Assembly (NCBI GenBank): GCA_043228905.1
Contig: JBHGNT010000001.1
Location: 17,856,001-17,920,000 of the forward strand
Direction of reading: 5' to 3'
DNA: 64,000 nucleotides
Source of the DNA: Azolla caroliniana
Lineage: Eukaryota; Polypodiophyta
Shown here: in pieces, positions 10,651 to 20,297 of the stretch
Layout: each line of letters starts with the position of its first letter
Numbering within the stretch: position 1 is the first letter of the stretch
The notes under the pieces: generated by a model
Told to the model about the DNA's origin: nothing
Seen by the model: only the letters and a program-made list of their open reading frames with translations
The model's database searches: none
Made by a program: the position numbers and the translations under genes

Positions 10651-12555
10651 TCAACGACGAGTTCCACGAGTCGGAAGACAAGATTTCAGACTTGGTTTAT
10701 GGGGATATTTGTTGTGAAACGCAGAAACCATTTCAGAGGGAATAGCAAGATTCGCGAGAGGTTCCCATGTTCGATCATTAGGTGTATAACCTAACCAGTC
10801 AACCAAATAATACAGTTTGTTGTGAACGATCTTGGAGTCGAGAATGGCAGCAACTTCATATTCGGAGCCATCCGAAACTTCGATTGGAGGTGGGGGAGAT
10901 GTACGACGGCTTGGAATAGAGCTGGTTGTGTACAGCTCCAAAAGTGAAACAGGGAAGACCGGGTGAAGATGCATATGAGGGGGAAGATCAAGGCGAAATG
11001 CCACATCATTGATCTTACCAGATATCACATATGGGCCAAAACATTGATAATCCAACTTGCAGCAAGGTCGGGTTGTTTTAATGCGACCTTGTAAAAGCCA
11101 TACTCGATCTCCCACTTGAAACGTAGTCGATGAATCACGTCGATGATGGTCGACAACCTTCTTTTGAGTGTTTTGAGCATCACACAAATGGTGCAAAAGG
11201 ATATCTTGAACTTCTTGGAGTTGGGTGAGCTGATCTTCACTAGTCAGGTTTGTCGGGAGTTCGGGAGTTCGGGATGCTCAAGCATAGTCCAACGAGGATG
11301 GTACCCAATGTTTGCAAAAAATGGGGAATATCCAGTTGAAGAATGTTCTGAGTTGTTGTAAGCAAATTCTGCCAAATGTAATAGATCAACCCAATCATCT
11401 TGTTGATAGTTGACAAAACAACGAAGATATTGTTCTACTGTTTGGTTGATGTGCTCACTCTGTCCATTAGTTTCTGGATGGGAGCCGGAAGAGAGTTTGC
11501 AAGAAGTATGTAAGAGTTTGAACATGTGTCGGCAAAATTTTGAGATGAATTGGGGACCCTGATCACTGATAATATCATCAGGAAGACCATGATGCCAAAA
11601 CACCTCTCACATGATTAACTTCGTTGTCTCTTGGCTCGTAATGGCCTTTGTGCAGGGAGGAAAATGTGTCATCGTGGTAAAACGATCTACTACTGTGAGA
11701 ATAGAATCAAAAGCCTTGGAAGGTGGTAGATCCATAATAAAGTCCAATGAAATAGATTTTCATGGACTCTCAGGAATAGGCATTGGCTGTAATAAGCCAT
11801 ATGGATGATGTCGAGGTTTTTTGGATCGACAACTTGTATCACAACTACGAACATAATCCGTAACAAAATGGCTAAGTCGTAGCCACCAATACCTTCGAGA
11901 AATTAACGCCAAAGTCTTGTGGATGCCGAAATGTCTAGCCATTGGTGTGTCATGACATTGTTGCAAGACTTGGAGTCGAGAAGGACCATCAGGCACATAT
12001 AAGAGATTTTGTCAAAAAAGTAAACCATCATGCCAATTGAACTGGTTGTAGTCTTGATAAGGATTTTGAGATTGTGAACAAGAAGCAGGATCTAGGATAA
12101 TATGGTTCAGAATATCTTGGGTGAATTCACCAGTCTCAATATGCTCCTGAATGGAGTCCAGAAGACTTGAATCCCCGGGTGTGTCTACAACATGAAATGC
12201 CATTAGTCATAGATGGTTAGGACCCAAGAGGATTTGCTTCTGACTTTCAAATGCGGCCTCTCCTAGTTGAAGTTCCATATACGAACGCCGAGATAAAGCA
12301 TCTGCTTTTCCTTGTTGCGTCCTAGGGCGATATAGAATTACGAAATCCAAACGAGTTAAGAACTGCGCCCAATGAGCTTGTCGACGACTCAAGACTCGAG
12401 CACTTTGGAAGTACGTTAGATTTTTGTGATCATTATCAACAATGATTTGTTGAGACGAACCATCAAAAAAATGACGCCATTGTTGAAAAGAATCCACAAT
12501 GGCAAGAAGCTCTTTGTTGTGAATCTCATAGTTGATTTCTGCAGCTTCGAATTTC
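10651..12555 (-). pseudogene. Chromovirus pol 3' half: RNase H, integrase, chromodomain
   Basis: Minus-strand order: RNase H (12555-12207; KFEAAEINYEIHNKELLAIVD, DALSRRSY), the integrase zinc-binding H2C2 region (11996-11760), and the integrase core (11603-11244; ISDQGPQF with the second catalytic Asp, then HPETNGQSEHINQ with the catalytic Glu). The C-terminal part (11196-10651) has a GPY-type module (CFGPYVISGKINDVAFRLDLP) and a chromodomain (EVAAILDSKIVHNKLYYLVDW, WEPLANL). Chromodomains bind modified histone tails and direct integration in this lineage. At least three stops or shifts separate the blocks. RT, gag and the 5' LTR are missing; the break is at about 12555. Confidence 0.9.
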
Positions 12556-12854
12556 TGTGAATGAAGAAGGTAAACGAAATATACGCAGTCGAGATTGGAG
12601 GCCGAAAACGAGAGAAGTAATTGGAGTGTGGCCAAGAAAACGAGAAGCTATAAAAGACGACCCAAAGCAATAGGAAGGGGCACGAGATAAGAGAGGAAAG
12701 TAGGGAGATCCCCTGTTTGAGAGAACACATTGTATGTCTGTTTCTATTAGATAGTGAATAGAAATCTCGGCCGTGTAATCAGTTTATCTTAATCTTATAA
12801 TATACATTTTGTGGGCCTAATCTTTTCGTGTCATCAACTATTCATCTGTACTAT
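12556..12854 (+). other. LTR-like leader of a copia relic
   Basis: This stretch holds a TATA-like CTATAAAAGACG (12648-12659) and AT-rich leader text, with no coding potential. It continues after the solo LTR into 13663, so it probably belongs to the LTR or leader of the copia relic at 13663-16291. I could not identify a primer-binding site. Confidence 0.4.
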
Positions 12855-13657
12855 TGACGGGAACTCAACGCTCCTTATGCACAAAGCTCGGCCACGACCG
12901 AGATTCTTTTCATACACAGAAAACAGGAAACAAAAACACAAAGGAGAGGAAGATACACAGGAGGTTTACGTGGAAAACCCCAAAGAGGGAAAAACCACGG
13001 CAGCCCACAGGCTGCAAACAGTCACTATGTGAGAATGTATAACAGTGAGTTTACTGAGGCAACGACCTCGTGCTCACAGATCTTCGCCACAGGCGGCGGT
13101 TACAACAGAGGCAACGACCTCTTTCTCTCTCTCTCTCTCTGTACACTATTACGTGCTCTATCTTCTTCTTGCACCAACAAGGAAAAATGACAACAACAGT
13201 TACTAAAAGTTTGCCCTAAGTCATATTTATACTAATATGACTTTTCGGCTATTTACAAATGTAGCCTCGATGGGCTCTCAGAAACATATTTACGAATATG
13301 TCTCTTCATCCGGTTCTCACCGGGTCTGTACCATCCGGCTCTCCGTAGCCGGGTATTCCTCATCCGGTCTTCACCGGGTCTGTATCATCTGGCTCTCTGT
13401 AGCCGGGTACTCCTCATCCGGTTAATACCGGGTCTGCACCATCCGGCTCTCCGTAGCCGGGTACTCCTCTTCCAGTTCTCACCGGGCCTGTATCATCCGG
13501 TTCTCCGTAACCGGGTACTCCTCATCCGGTCTTCACCAGGTCTATATCATCCGGCTCTCCGTAGCCGGGTCCACCTCATACGGATTCGGCCTCGGCCGAG
13601 TTTGTTCGTCGGCACTGTTCTTCTCCCTTCCCATCCAGAGGGACCTGTCTCCCAACA
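12855..13657 (-). repeat. Solo LTR of the copia A family (803 bp)
   Basis: It reads as the reverse complement of the copia A LTR: it starts TGACGGGAACTC and ends CCCAACA, with the GAGA tract, the TATA region (13212-13232, reversed) and the two U3 palindromes. It is flanked by a perfect 5-bp TSD ACTAT (12850-12854 and 13658-13662) with no internal sequence. Its length excess comes from about five copies of a roughly 55-bp CCGG-rich U3 unit at 13305-13580, more than either copia A LTR. Confidence 0.92.
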
Positions 13658-13662
13658 ACTAT

Positions 13663-16291
13663 TGGATTTCTGTCCCCGTGTTGAGTGCAAGTCGTAGGCC
13701 GGATTGTAGCCAACAAATTTCATACTCGATCAGCTTGTGACATCCCTGTGTCCCCATTCCTACGTAACCACGATTCCTTGACCCGATTACCCTAGGAGTA
13801 ATCGAACTTGCTGTTCTCCTCAAGGAAGGAGACAACAAGCAACAACAACATAGAGAGAAGGATATCCAACTAAAGGAAAGGACCAAGACAACAATCTCAC
13901 TTCAAGCAGAAGATGGCATCGACATCCAGTACAGGCGAGGAAATTCAGAAGTTCAATGGCAAAAAAAATTCCTTGTGGAAGGAGATGATGTAGGATGTAG
14001 TCATCATCCGATGCTAGATTGAAGCTATAAGGCACAACACGAAGCCGGCTTCAATGATGACAGAAAAGTGGTGATCTCTGGACGAAATAGCCTAATTGAC
14101 TATTCGTATGCATTTTGGCAGAAAATGTCTAGTAACTTCAGTATGGCAAAAGAAACATCAACATTTACCTTGTGGGAAAAATTGTAGGCCGTCTACGAGA
14201 AAAACTTGTTCTCATATAAGCTCATATGGATTTAGCAGTTATTCAATATGAAGATGAAGGAGTCAGAGCCGACAACCTCTCATATTAACACCTTTAGTTG
14301 GGTGTTAGCCGAACTCTCCTCTCAAGGGCTATATTTCGAAGAAGAAATAAAAGCCCTTGCACTTCTATTGAGCTTGCCAGCAAACTCAGAGGTATTTTGC
14401 ATGCCGGTCATGAATAGCTCGCCGAAGCTAACGCTGGATGAGACTACTGGAACAATATTGTCGAAAGATATCCGACAACGATCAATGGGTCTCTCCATTG
14501 ACAATAGTGCAGAAGCACACTTCTCGGGAGAATCGACTCAAAGAGTAGGCCATAGCCAAAGCTGACCGAAAAGGAGAGAAGATAGAGCATTATCAAAATC
14601 ACGATCTAGCAGGTTCAATGCCTTGTGCACACATTCCCACAATATTGCTGATTGTTGGTCCATTAAACAAGGGAATGGAAAGAAAGTTGATCGATGTCGA
14701 GGATGATCAGAATTGGCTCATTCCTAAATCGGTAATCAAGTTAATGTTGTCGAATCCAAGTTGGGAGAAGTCCTCTCCCTAGAAGACCCCTCGACCGACG
14801 AAATCTTTTATAGTGTGCACAAGATACATGGACATGGTTGCTGGATTCCGACACCACATTGCATGTGACCCACAACGTGAATGGTTTTCAGACTATTTGG
14901 TCCGAGCAAGAGGCATAATTTGACTCGACAATGGACAGCAATGCAAAATTGCAAGGATCGGAGAGGCCCCAATTCAACTACCGAAATGAAAATATGATCA
15001 TCTTGCACTGTGTCCGGCATGCACTCGAGTTGAAGAGGAGTCTGGTGTCCATCGACATGTTAGTCGAATCCGGGTATAGGATGACAGTTAGCGAGTCGTC
15101 ATGGCTAATCACCAAATGAAATATTCGAATCAACCATGGAAGCAAGTACAATAACTTGTACTTGTTAAATATGCTCAGTCTAGAGGGCATAATCAACGTA
15201 ACCGAACTCCCGAATGTAACACTATGGCATGGCCGAGTCGGACTAGAAGGGCTAACTGGAATCGACTACATTCCAAAGCTCCAAGAGAAGACGAACTTTT
15301 GTGACCATTGTCGTTATAGGAAACAAACTTGAAGTCCACACTCTCTCCATTACAAGATGGTATGTTAACCCCTATATTTGGTACAAACTGACATTTGCGG
15401 GCCCATGCCCGAAAGATCACTTGGAGGCTCCCAATAATTCATCACATTTGTTGATAACTGCACCCAAAAATTTTGGGCTTATTCGATTAAGACCAAAGAC
15501 GAAGCGCTCAAAGTTTTTGCTCGATGGATAGACAAAGTCACACAACGGGGGAGAATACACGTCCAAAGCCTTAGAAAAGTACCTGTTTGAAAAGGGGATC
15601 CGGCATTAGAAAACAATTGTTTACATTCCAATGTAGAATGGCATAGTAGAACGGATGAACCAGACCATTCAAGAGAGGGTGGCGACAATGCTCCAACAAT
15701 CTAGAGTAAAATTAGAGTTCTGGGCTAAAGCATTGCAGATGACTGTGTATCTAATCAATCTATTGCCGTCAAGAGTAATCCAGTTCCAAGTGCCACAAGC
15801 AGTATGGTTGGGAAAATGGTTGACCTGTGATCGACTTCGTATATTCTAATGCAAAGCCTACGCAATTATCCCGTCAGAGAAAAGGACCAAGCTGGTGCCC
15901 CATTTGACAAAGTGTATCTTTCTCAGTTATTGCGGCTCACACCCCCAATCTCCTTACGAAAAAGGTTCAACGAATGCCTATCGGACACCAAAGCCAATTG
16001 AAGAACCCAAACCAACAAAATCGGCACCACGGAGATCCAGAGGAGTTCACAGGCTGGCGGAGTTTTACCCGCCATACTTGGACTACGTAAATTATATGGA
16101 CAGAAGTGAACCAAGCTCTTATGACGAATCAATCGTCGCGTCGAATGCCGACACAGAGCTACAAGCCATGAGGTCTAAAATGGACTCGATAAAAAAGAAA
16201 AACACATGGGAGCTGGTCGAACTTCTATCTGGAAGGAAGTTGATTCCCTACAAATGGGTCTATAGGTAGAAATATGTGTCTCGCTCGGATC
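13663..16291 (+). pseudogene. Degenerate Ty1/copia relic: gag, integrase and start of RT
   Basis: Gag begins near 13913 (EEIQKFNGKKNSLWKEMM) and continues at 14248-14565 with further stops. The protease/integrase region is barely readable. The integrase third motif lies at about 15650 (ERMNQTIQERVATMLQQSRVKLEFW). The RT start is at 16141-16266 (LQAMRSKMDSIKKKNTWELVEL, IPYKWVYR). The element ends abruptly at 16291 in the RT fingers against an inverted-repeat element, so RT catalytic motifs, RNase H and the 3' LTR are absent. The stretch 14600-15640 has only short frames. Confidence 0.8.
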
Positions 16292-17046
16292 AAGGTTGTT
16301 AGGTTCGGTACAGATACCATATGTATATAACGTATTAATACACATATAGTACCTCCCAATTTAAAAATTATGTAAAATACGTCTTTTAATATGTTAAATA
16401 CTTATAAAATACGTACTTTTCGTAGAGTATGTTAAATAATTCTAGAATTTGAAAATTATTTACCTTTCTAAAAAATATTTGTAATATTGTAAAAAGCATT
16501 TAAAAAATACTTGTACATTATAATTCTACATCCTAAAATGCATATAAGACAAATATTGAACATTTCACATCCTAAAATACTTATAATATGGATGTCGACA
16601 TTCACTTATTCTATAAATCAGTGTAAGTGTGTATCACAATGTTCTACTTCAAATTGTAATTATTTACGATTAAGCCTTCATAGATTGATGAATCATTTAC
16701 GATTATCACACTCAGGACAGGTTTCTGTGTTTCTCTCTTCTTTTCTCTCTTCTTCATCTTCTTCTTCTATCTTCTGTGATTATCACACTCAGAGTCAAGA
16801 TAGGTTTCTGTCTCCTTTTCTCTCTTTTTCCTTTTCTTTTTCTTCTTCTATTCTTCTTTTTCACTAATTTTTTTTTTCTTTTACTTTTGTTGGGGTTTTA
16901 CTTACATTTTTCATAAATACGTATTATACCTATTTTTTCAAATGTATATTAAATGTTGTATTGGACAAATGTACATGATATTTGACTGAACAACATTGAG
17001 GTATAATACGTACCATACAAATTATGAGGTACCATATGAAACAACT
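16292..17046 (-). mobile_element. MITE-like element with inverted ends, copy 1
   Basis: This AT-rich block of about 755 bp is the reverse complement of 49010-49801 over most of its length. Its ends read AAGGTTGTTAGG and, reversed, AGTTGTTTCATATGG, both followed by a GGTACCTC...AATTT-type inner repeat. It includes CT-rich runs (16735-16870) and no transposase. Unlike copy 2 it has no matching target duplication: the left flank is copia RT and the right flank is gypsy gag. Confidence 0.7.
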
Positions 17047-17160
17047 CACTCTCTCGACTACCCTCTCAACGGCTTGTTGGGCTTCATTTCTTCTTTTCCC
17101 TTCTCTCAGAAACTCCATCATCCTTTTTGACATTGCCTCCATGAGATATTCGCCATCCAT
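17047..17160 (-). pseudogene. N-terminal gag fragment of a gypsy element (gypsy-J)
   Basis: From ATG at 17160 the minus strand reads MDGEYLMEAMSKRMMEF and on to VERVVERV. Pattern and position after the primer-binding site match the Gag start of gypsy-2 (MKGADLAEAMASAVDRI). The frame is cut after about 38 codons by the MITE-like element. Confidence 0.65.
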
Positions 17161-17181
17161 CTTTGTCCTCCCCTGCTGCTC

Positions 17182-17199
17182 TTCACGTCGGGTTCACCA
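17182..17199 (-). other. Primer-binding site of gypsy-J
   Basis: On the minus strand it reads TGGTGAACCCGACGTGAA, identical to the PBS of gypsy-2 and gypsy-D and placed just inside the 5' LTR. The priming tRNA is not identified here. Confidence 0.8.
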
Positions 17200-17204
17200 A
17201 ATGA

Positions 17205-17870
17205 TGTCGCGAAGATTCGCGCATGCGTGTGCTACTTGAGTGACCACCGGGGTCTTGGACTGGGGAGGACATTCGCGGAATTATCGAAGAGATGACTATC
17301 AATGTAAGATTGGATGAAATTTGTTCACTTGAGAAGAAGAAAGATTGTACACTTGAGAAGTAGGAAAATATGAAGAAGATAAAGACGAATATAATTATAT
17401 TGATGATAGTGGTGTTGGTGATATCACATATTGAGCCCCGATTTACACAAGCTCCACTAGGGTTTTGCTCTTCATGCACAAAACCATGGGTTTAGAACCA
17501 TGGTTTTGGGGACACGGTTTTGCTTATGACATGCACAATCCATGGGTTTAGAACCATGGTTTTGTGCACATGGTTTTCTATGGTTGTTTCGTCTATAATT
17601 CGTATATGAAAAGGAAATACATAAAATCTACACTATATGATAGTTGTCCCAGTGGTAAGGCAAACATTTTGTATCTTAGAGGTGCAAGGTTCAAACCTTG
17701 CTTGCACCCCTCTGTATGAACTCAAGTGCTAGGCTTTAGGCTTATTTGCTAAGTGTATGAACTCAAGTGCTAGGCCTTAGGCTTATTTGCTAAGTGCATG
17801 TGCAATGTTGCACATCCTTGGTTTATTCGTCTCACTTGGTTTCACACCGTAGCCGAAAATTGTCACGACA
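17205..17870 (-). repeat. 5' LTR of gypsy-J (666 bp)
   Basis: On the plus strand it starts TGTCGCGAAG and ends TGTCACGACA, matching the TGTCGTGAGG...TTCACGACA ends of the gypsy-D LTR, and it lies next to the shared PBS. It contains two near-palindromes built on AAAACCATGG (17481-17515 and 17532-17565), a tRNA-like module (17640-17712) and a short direct repeat of CTCAAGTGCTAGGCNTTAGGC (17721 and 17762). The part from 17425 on is homologous to the insertion in copia A. Confidence 0.72.
17640..17712 (+). repeat. tRNA-like module in the gypsy-J LTR
   Basis: TTGTCCCAGTGGTAAGG resembles an A box, and GGTGCAAGGTTCAAACCTTGC, about 45 bp on, resembles a B box within a T-arm-like hairpin. It shares GGTGCAAGGTTC with the gypsy-D LTR module. 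It is not a functional tRNA fold. Confidence 0.5.
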
Positions 17871-18040
17871 ACGTGGATAAGTGTGAGGGTTAAACGAGAG
17901 TATAAAGAATGGGATGATATCTTTTAATCCTTGGGATTGAGACAACCCATTGGGCAAAGTGTGAACTTGCCTGGGGGCCTTGGGTATCGCTTTAAATAAG
18001 AGGCCTAGCTACCCCTCATTTGATCATCTTTTGACTACGT
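17871..18040 (+). other. Flank: probable host-LTR promoter region
   Basis: Non-coding, with a TATA-like CTTTAAATAAGAGGCC at 17990-18005. After gypsy-D it continues at 25888. A copia-type PBS candidate lies at 26127, so 17871-18040 plus 25892-26124 may be one interrupted LTR. Confidence 0.4.
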
Positions 18041-19112
18041 TGTCGTGAGGATCCATCACTAGGCGCGGATCATGAGGCGGAACCGCCGGGGTTCTGGACC
18101 GGAAGGATTCAAAGTCGGTAGAAGCTTTGGCGCAAGCTTTGGCGAGAAAGTACTTAAGATAGATTGGGAAAGAGAGAAGTTGAGATTAAACGATTAAGAG
18201 AGATTGATTGAACTTTTATCTTTGGATTTAAGAAACAAGTTACACGATCAATTTGATAACGAATTTCTTCTTCTTAATTTCATAACCCAAAAAAATATAA
18301 AAAACTGTCTTTTCTCCTCCCCCTTCCTTCTTTTATAGATGCTCTCATGCATATGATGCATGTGAGGGTACAAGACATGCATAAAATGCATGCTTGCCAT
18401 TTGGCGCTTATGTATTACATGTGGTGCATGATAACCATGTCACTCATTTTAGCTCTCATGTATGAGAATTTACACATAAAAGTACAATGATAGAAATATA
18501 AATTCAACTAAATGGCATGGCTTAATGGTAAGCCAATTGACTCCTAACTCGGAGGTGCAAGGTTCGAATCCTTACTTGCGCTCCTTGTATATGCATATGT
18601 GTATATATATTTATTTATCTAGTCACCGGATTCTTATTCGCCGGATGCCGTCGTCTCACCGGCGCTGGATTTCCGCCGGATTGCCGTCGGATGCTGATGT
18701 CTCACTGGCGCCGGATCACCGGCTCCATCGCCGGTCCGGTTTTGGTTGGCCAAAACCCTTTACGAGTAGCTAGCCCACCTCCACTCTTATATATGGTCTC
18801 TATGCTCCACACATAGACACAAAGATAATATCTTTTGCTCTACCTTATATATGATGAGAGCCGTATTTGTCGTGCCCATGTGGGATATCTCACAATTTTC
18901 TCTTTTCCTTTCACAAACTTTATGCCCTCATATCTTGACATTTAGTTGTCCGTTTCTCGTGTAATAAAGTGCATTCGAAACCTCCATCATTTTGTACTTG
19001 GATATTAAATTTATTTAAAATGTTATCTTCACAATTATTGTATTATGTGATTCATACTCGATTTTGTACGTTTTATGGGATTTTCACACTATTGCCGAAA
19101 ATCTTCACAACA
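18041..19112 (-). repeat. 3' LTR of gypsy-D (1072 bp)
   Basis: It matches 24832-25887 nearly throughout, including the CATGCATAAAATGCATG palindromic area and the tRNA-like module. A few indels, such as 18780-18800 and the TCACAACA end versus TCACGACA, show divergence since insertion. Confidence 0.92.
18515..18583 (+). repeat. tRNA-like module in the gypsy-D 3' LTR
   Basis: TGGCTTAATGGTAAGCC forms a D-arm-like hairpin and A box. An intact anticodon-loop-like CTCCTAA follows, then GGTTCGAATCC, a perfect pol III B box. The loop would carry CCT (Arg) if it were a tRNA, but the anticodon and acceptor stems do not pair. It lies antisense to the retrotransposon and is present in both LTRs. Confidence 0.65.
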
Positions 19113-19127
19113 TCCACCCCCACCAAA
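19113..19127 (-). other. Polypurine tract of gypsy-D
   Basis: The minus strand reads TTTGGTGGGGGTGGA directly before the 3' LTR start TGTTGTGAAG. It is the expected plus-strand primer. Confidence 0.8.
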
Positions 19128-19184
19128 CCGCACGTCCTCCAATACGTGCCAAGAAGAGAGAAAGTGAGATTTCGGCTACGGTGA

Positions 19185-20297
19185 TCAATTAGATTCCTCC
19201 ATGTCTTCATTTACATCCACCCTATTATGTTCATCGTCGAGGTAATCGAGATCAGGATCCTTGTCTTGTCTTTTCTTGAAAATCTTTACTCTTTTTCCCA
19301 CAATGGGTATGGCCAACCTTGATCCGTCTAGTTCAGCAAGGTCGTATGTGGCATTATCGTTGGCACTTGTGAGCACATACGGCCCGAACCATCTTCTTGC
19401 GAACTTCCTTGTTGTACTGTGTTGATTGTCAAGGGTGTTGTCGTAAACCAAAACCCAATCCCCTTCTTCAATCTTCTTGGGACGAAGTCGATGCGTGTTG
19501 TTGAACCAAACTTTGTTCTTTACTCGGGCTGCCTCCATCATCTTTCGTGCTTTTTCTAAATTTTTAGGTCTTCTTTCAAGTTGCCTTATCCGCGCCGCTA
19601 ATAACTCTTCTCGGCTCATCTCGTTTTCCCACAGTATCGCTACCCATGAGGCGATCGCCCTTTCGATGGGCATAATCGGCTTTTGTCCATACATAAGCTC
19701 CGTCGGCATATACCCTGTCACCGAGCTATGTGTCGTTCTATCGGCCCACAAGGCATAGGGTAATAGTCATGGCCAATTCCCGACTCGACCGTTGCATGCC
19801 CGTACGATGGCTTTAACGATAGGTCCATGCCCTCACTCGATCTTCCCATTTGCTTCTGAATTGTAGGCAGTCGTGAGGGAGAGCTTCACGCCTAGTCTTT
19901 CGAAGAGCTCCGTCGCTTCAAGCAGAAATTTGCAAACGGCTGAAGTCGTCTTATTTGTCAAGGCTCATCCTTCCACTTGATTTGTCAAGTCTTCCCTTGC
20001 CAACGCTAAGTACTTCATTTGTCCCATTCCCATTGGCATCGAGACCAGATCAACCATCCATTTGAAGTGTATGGTGAGTGGGTATGTCGGTTGTAACTCA
20101 TCACGATGACGTATATTTGAATATATTTCGCAAGTTTCGCATGTGGACACGAAATGGAGTACATCTTTGTACATGCTTGGCCACCAGTACTTCTCCTTCA
20201 ACTTTTCGAACGTCGCCCATGTTCCTCTATGACCTGCCCAAGCACTCTCGTGGAATTCGGTCATCAGCGTCTCTTGCTCTTCTTTCTTTACCACCAC
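19185..20297 (-). pseudogene. Gypsy-D integrase
   Basis: The zinc-binding region (HESAWAGHRGTWATFEKLKEK ... CETCEIYSNIRHRDE) is at 20265-20110. The first catalytic Asp is in WMVDLVSMPMG near 20055. The second and third motifs fall in a damaged area (19964-19760, stops at 19965 and about 19770). The C-terminal part (19751-19185) has RPKKIEEGDWVLVYD and a GPY-type module WFGPYVLTSANDN, without a chromodomain. Confidence 0.87.

Noticed and set aside
10651-12555. Joining the 1-2066 and 10651-12555 minus-strand gypsy pieces as one interrupted element
   Set aside because: The lower-coordinate piece carries PR-RT-RNase H and the upper one RNase H-INT-chromodomain. On the minus strand this order is wrong for one split element, and both contain RNase H.
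18515-18583. A genuine tRNA-Arg(CCT) gene
   Set aside because: The D arm, anticodon loop and B box look right, but the acceptor and anticodon stems do not pair and the copy is duplicated in both LTRs, so it is tRNA-derived rather than a gene.
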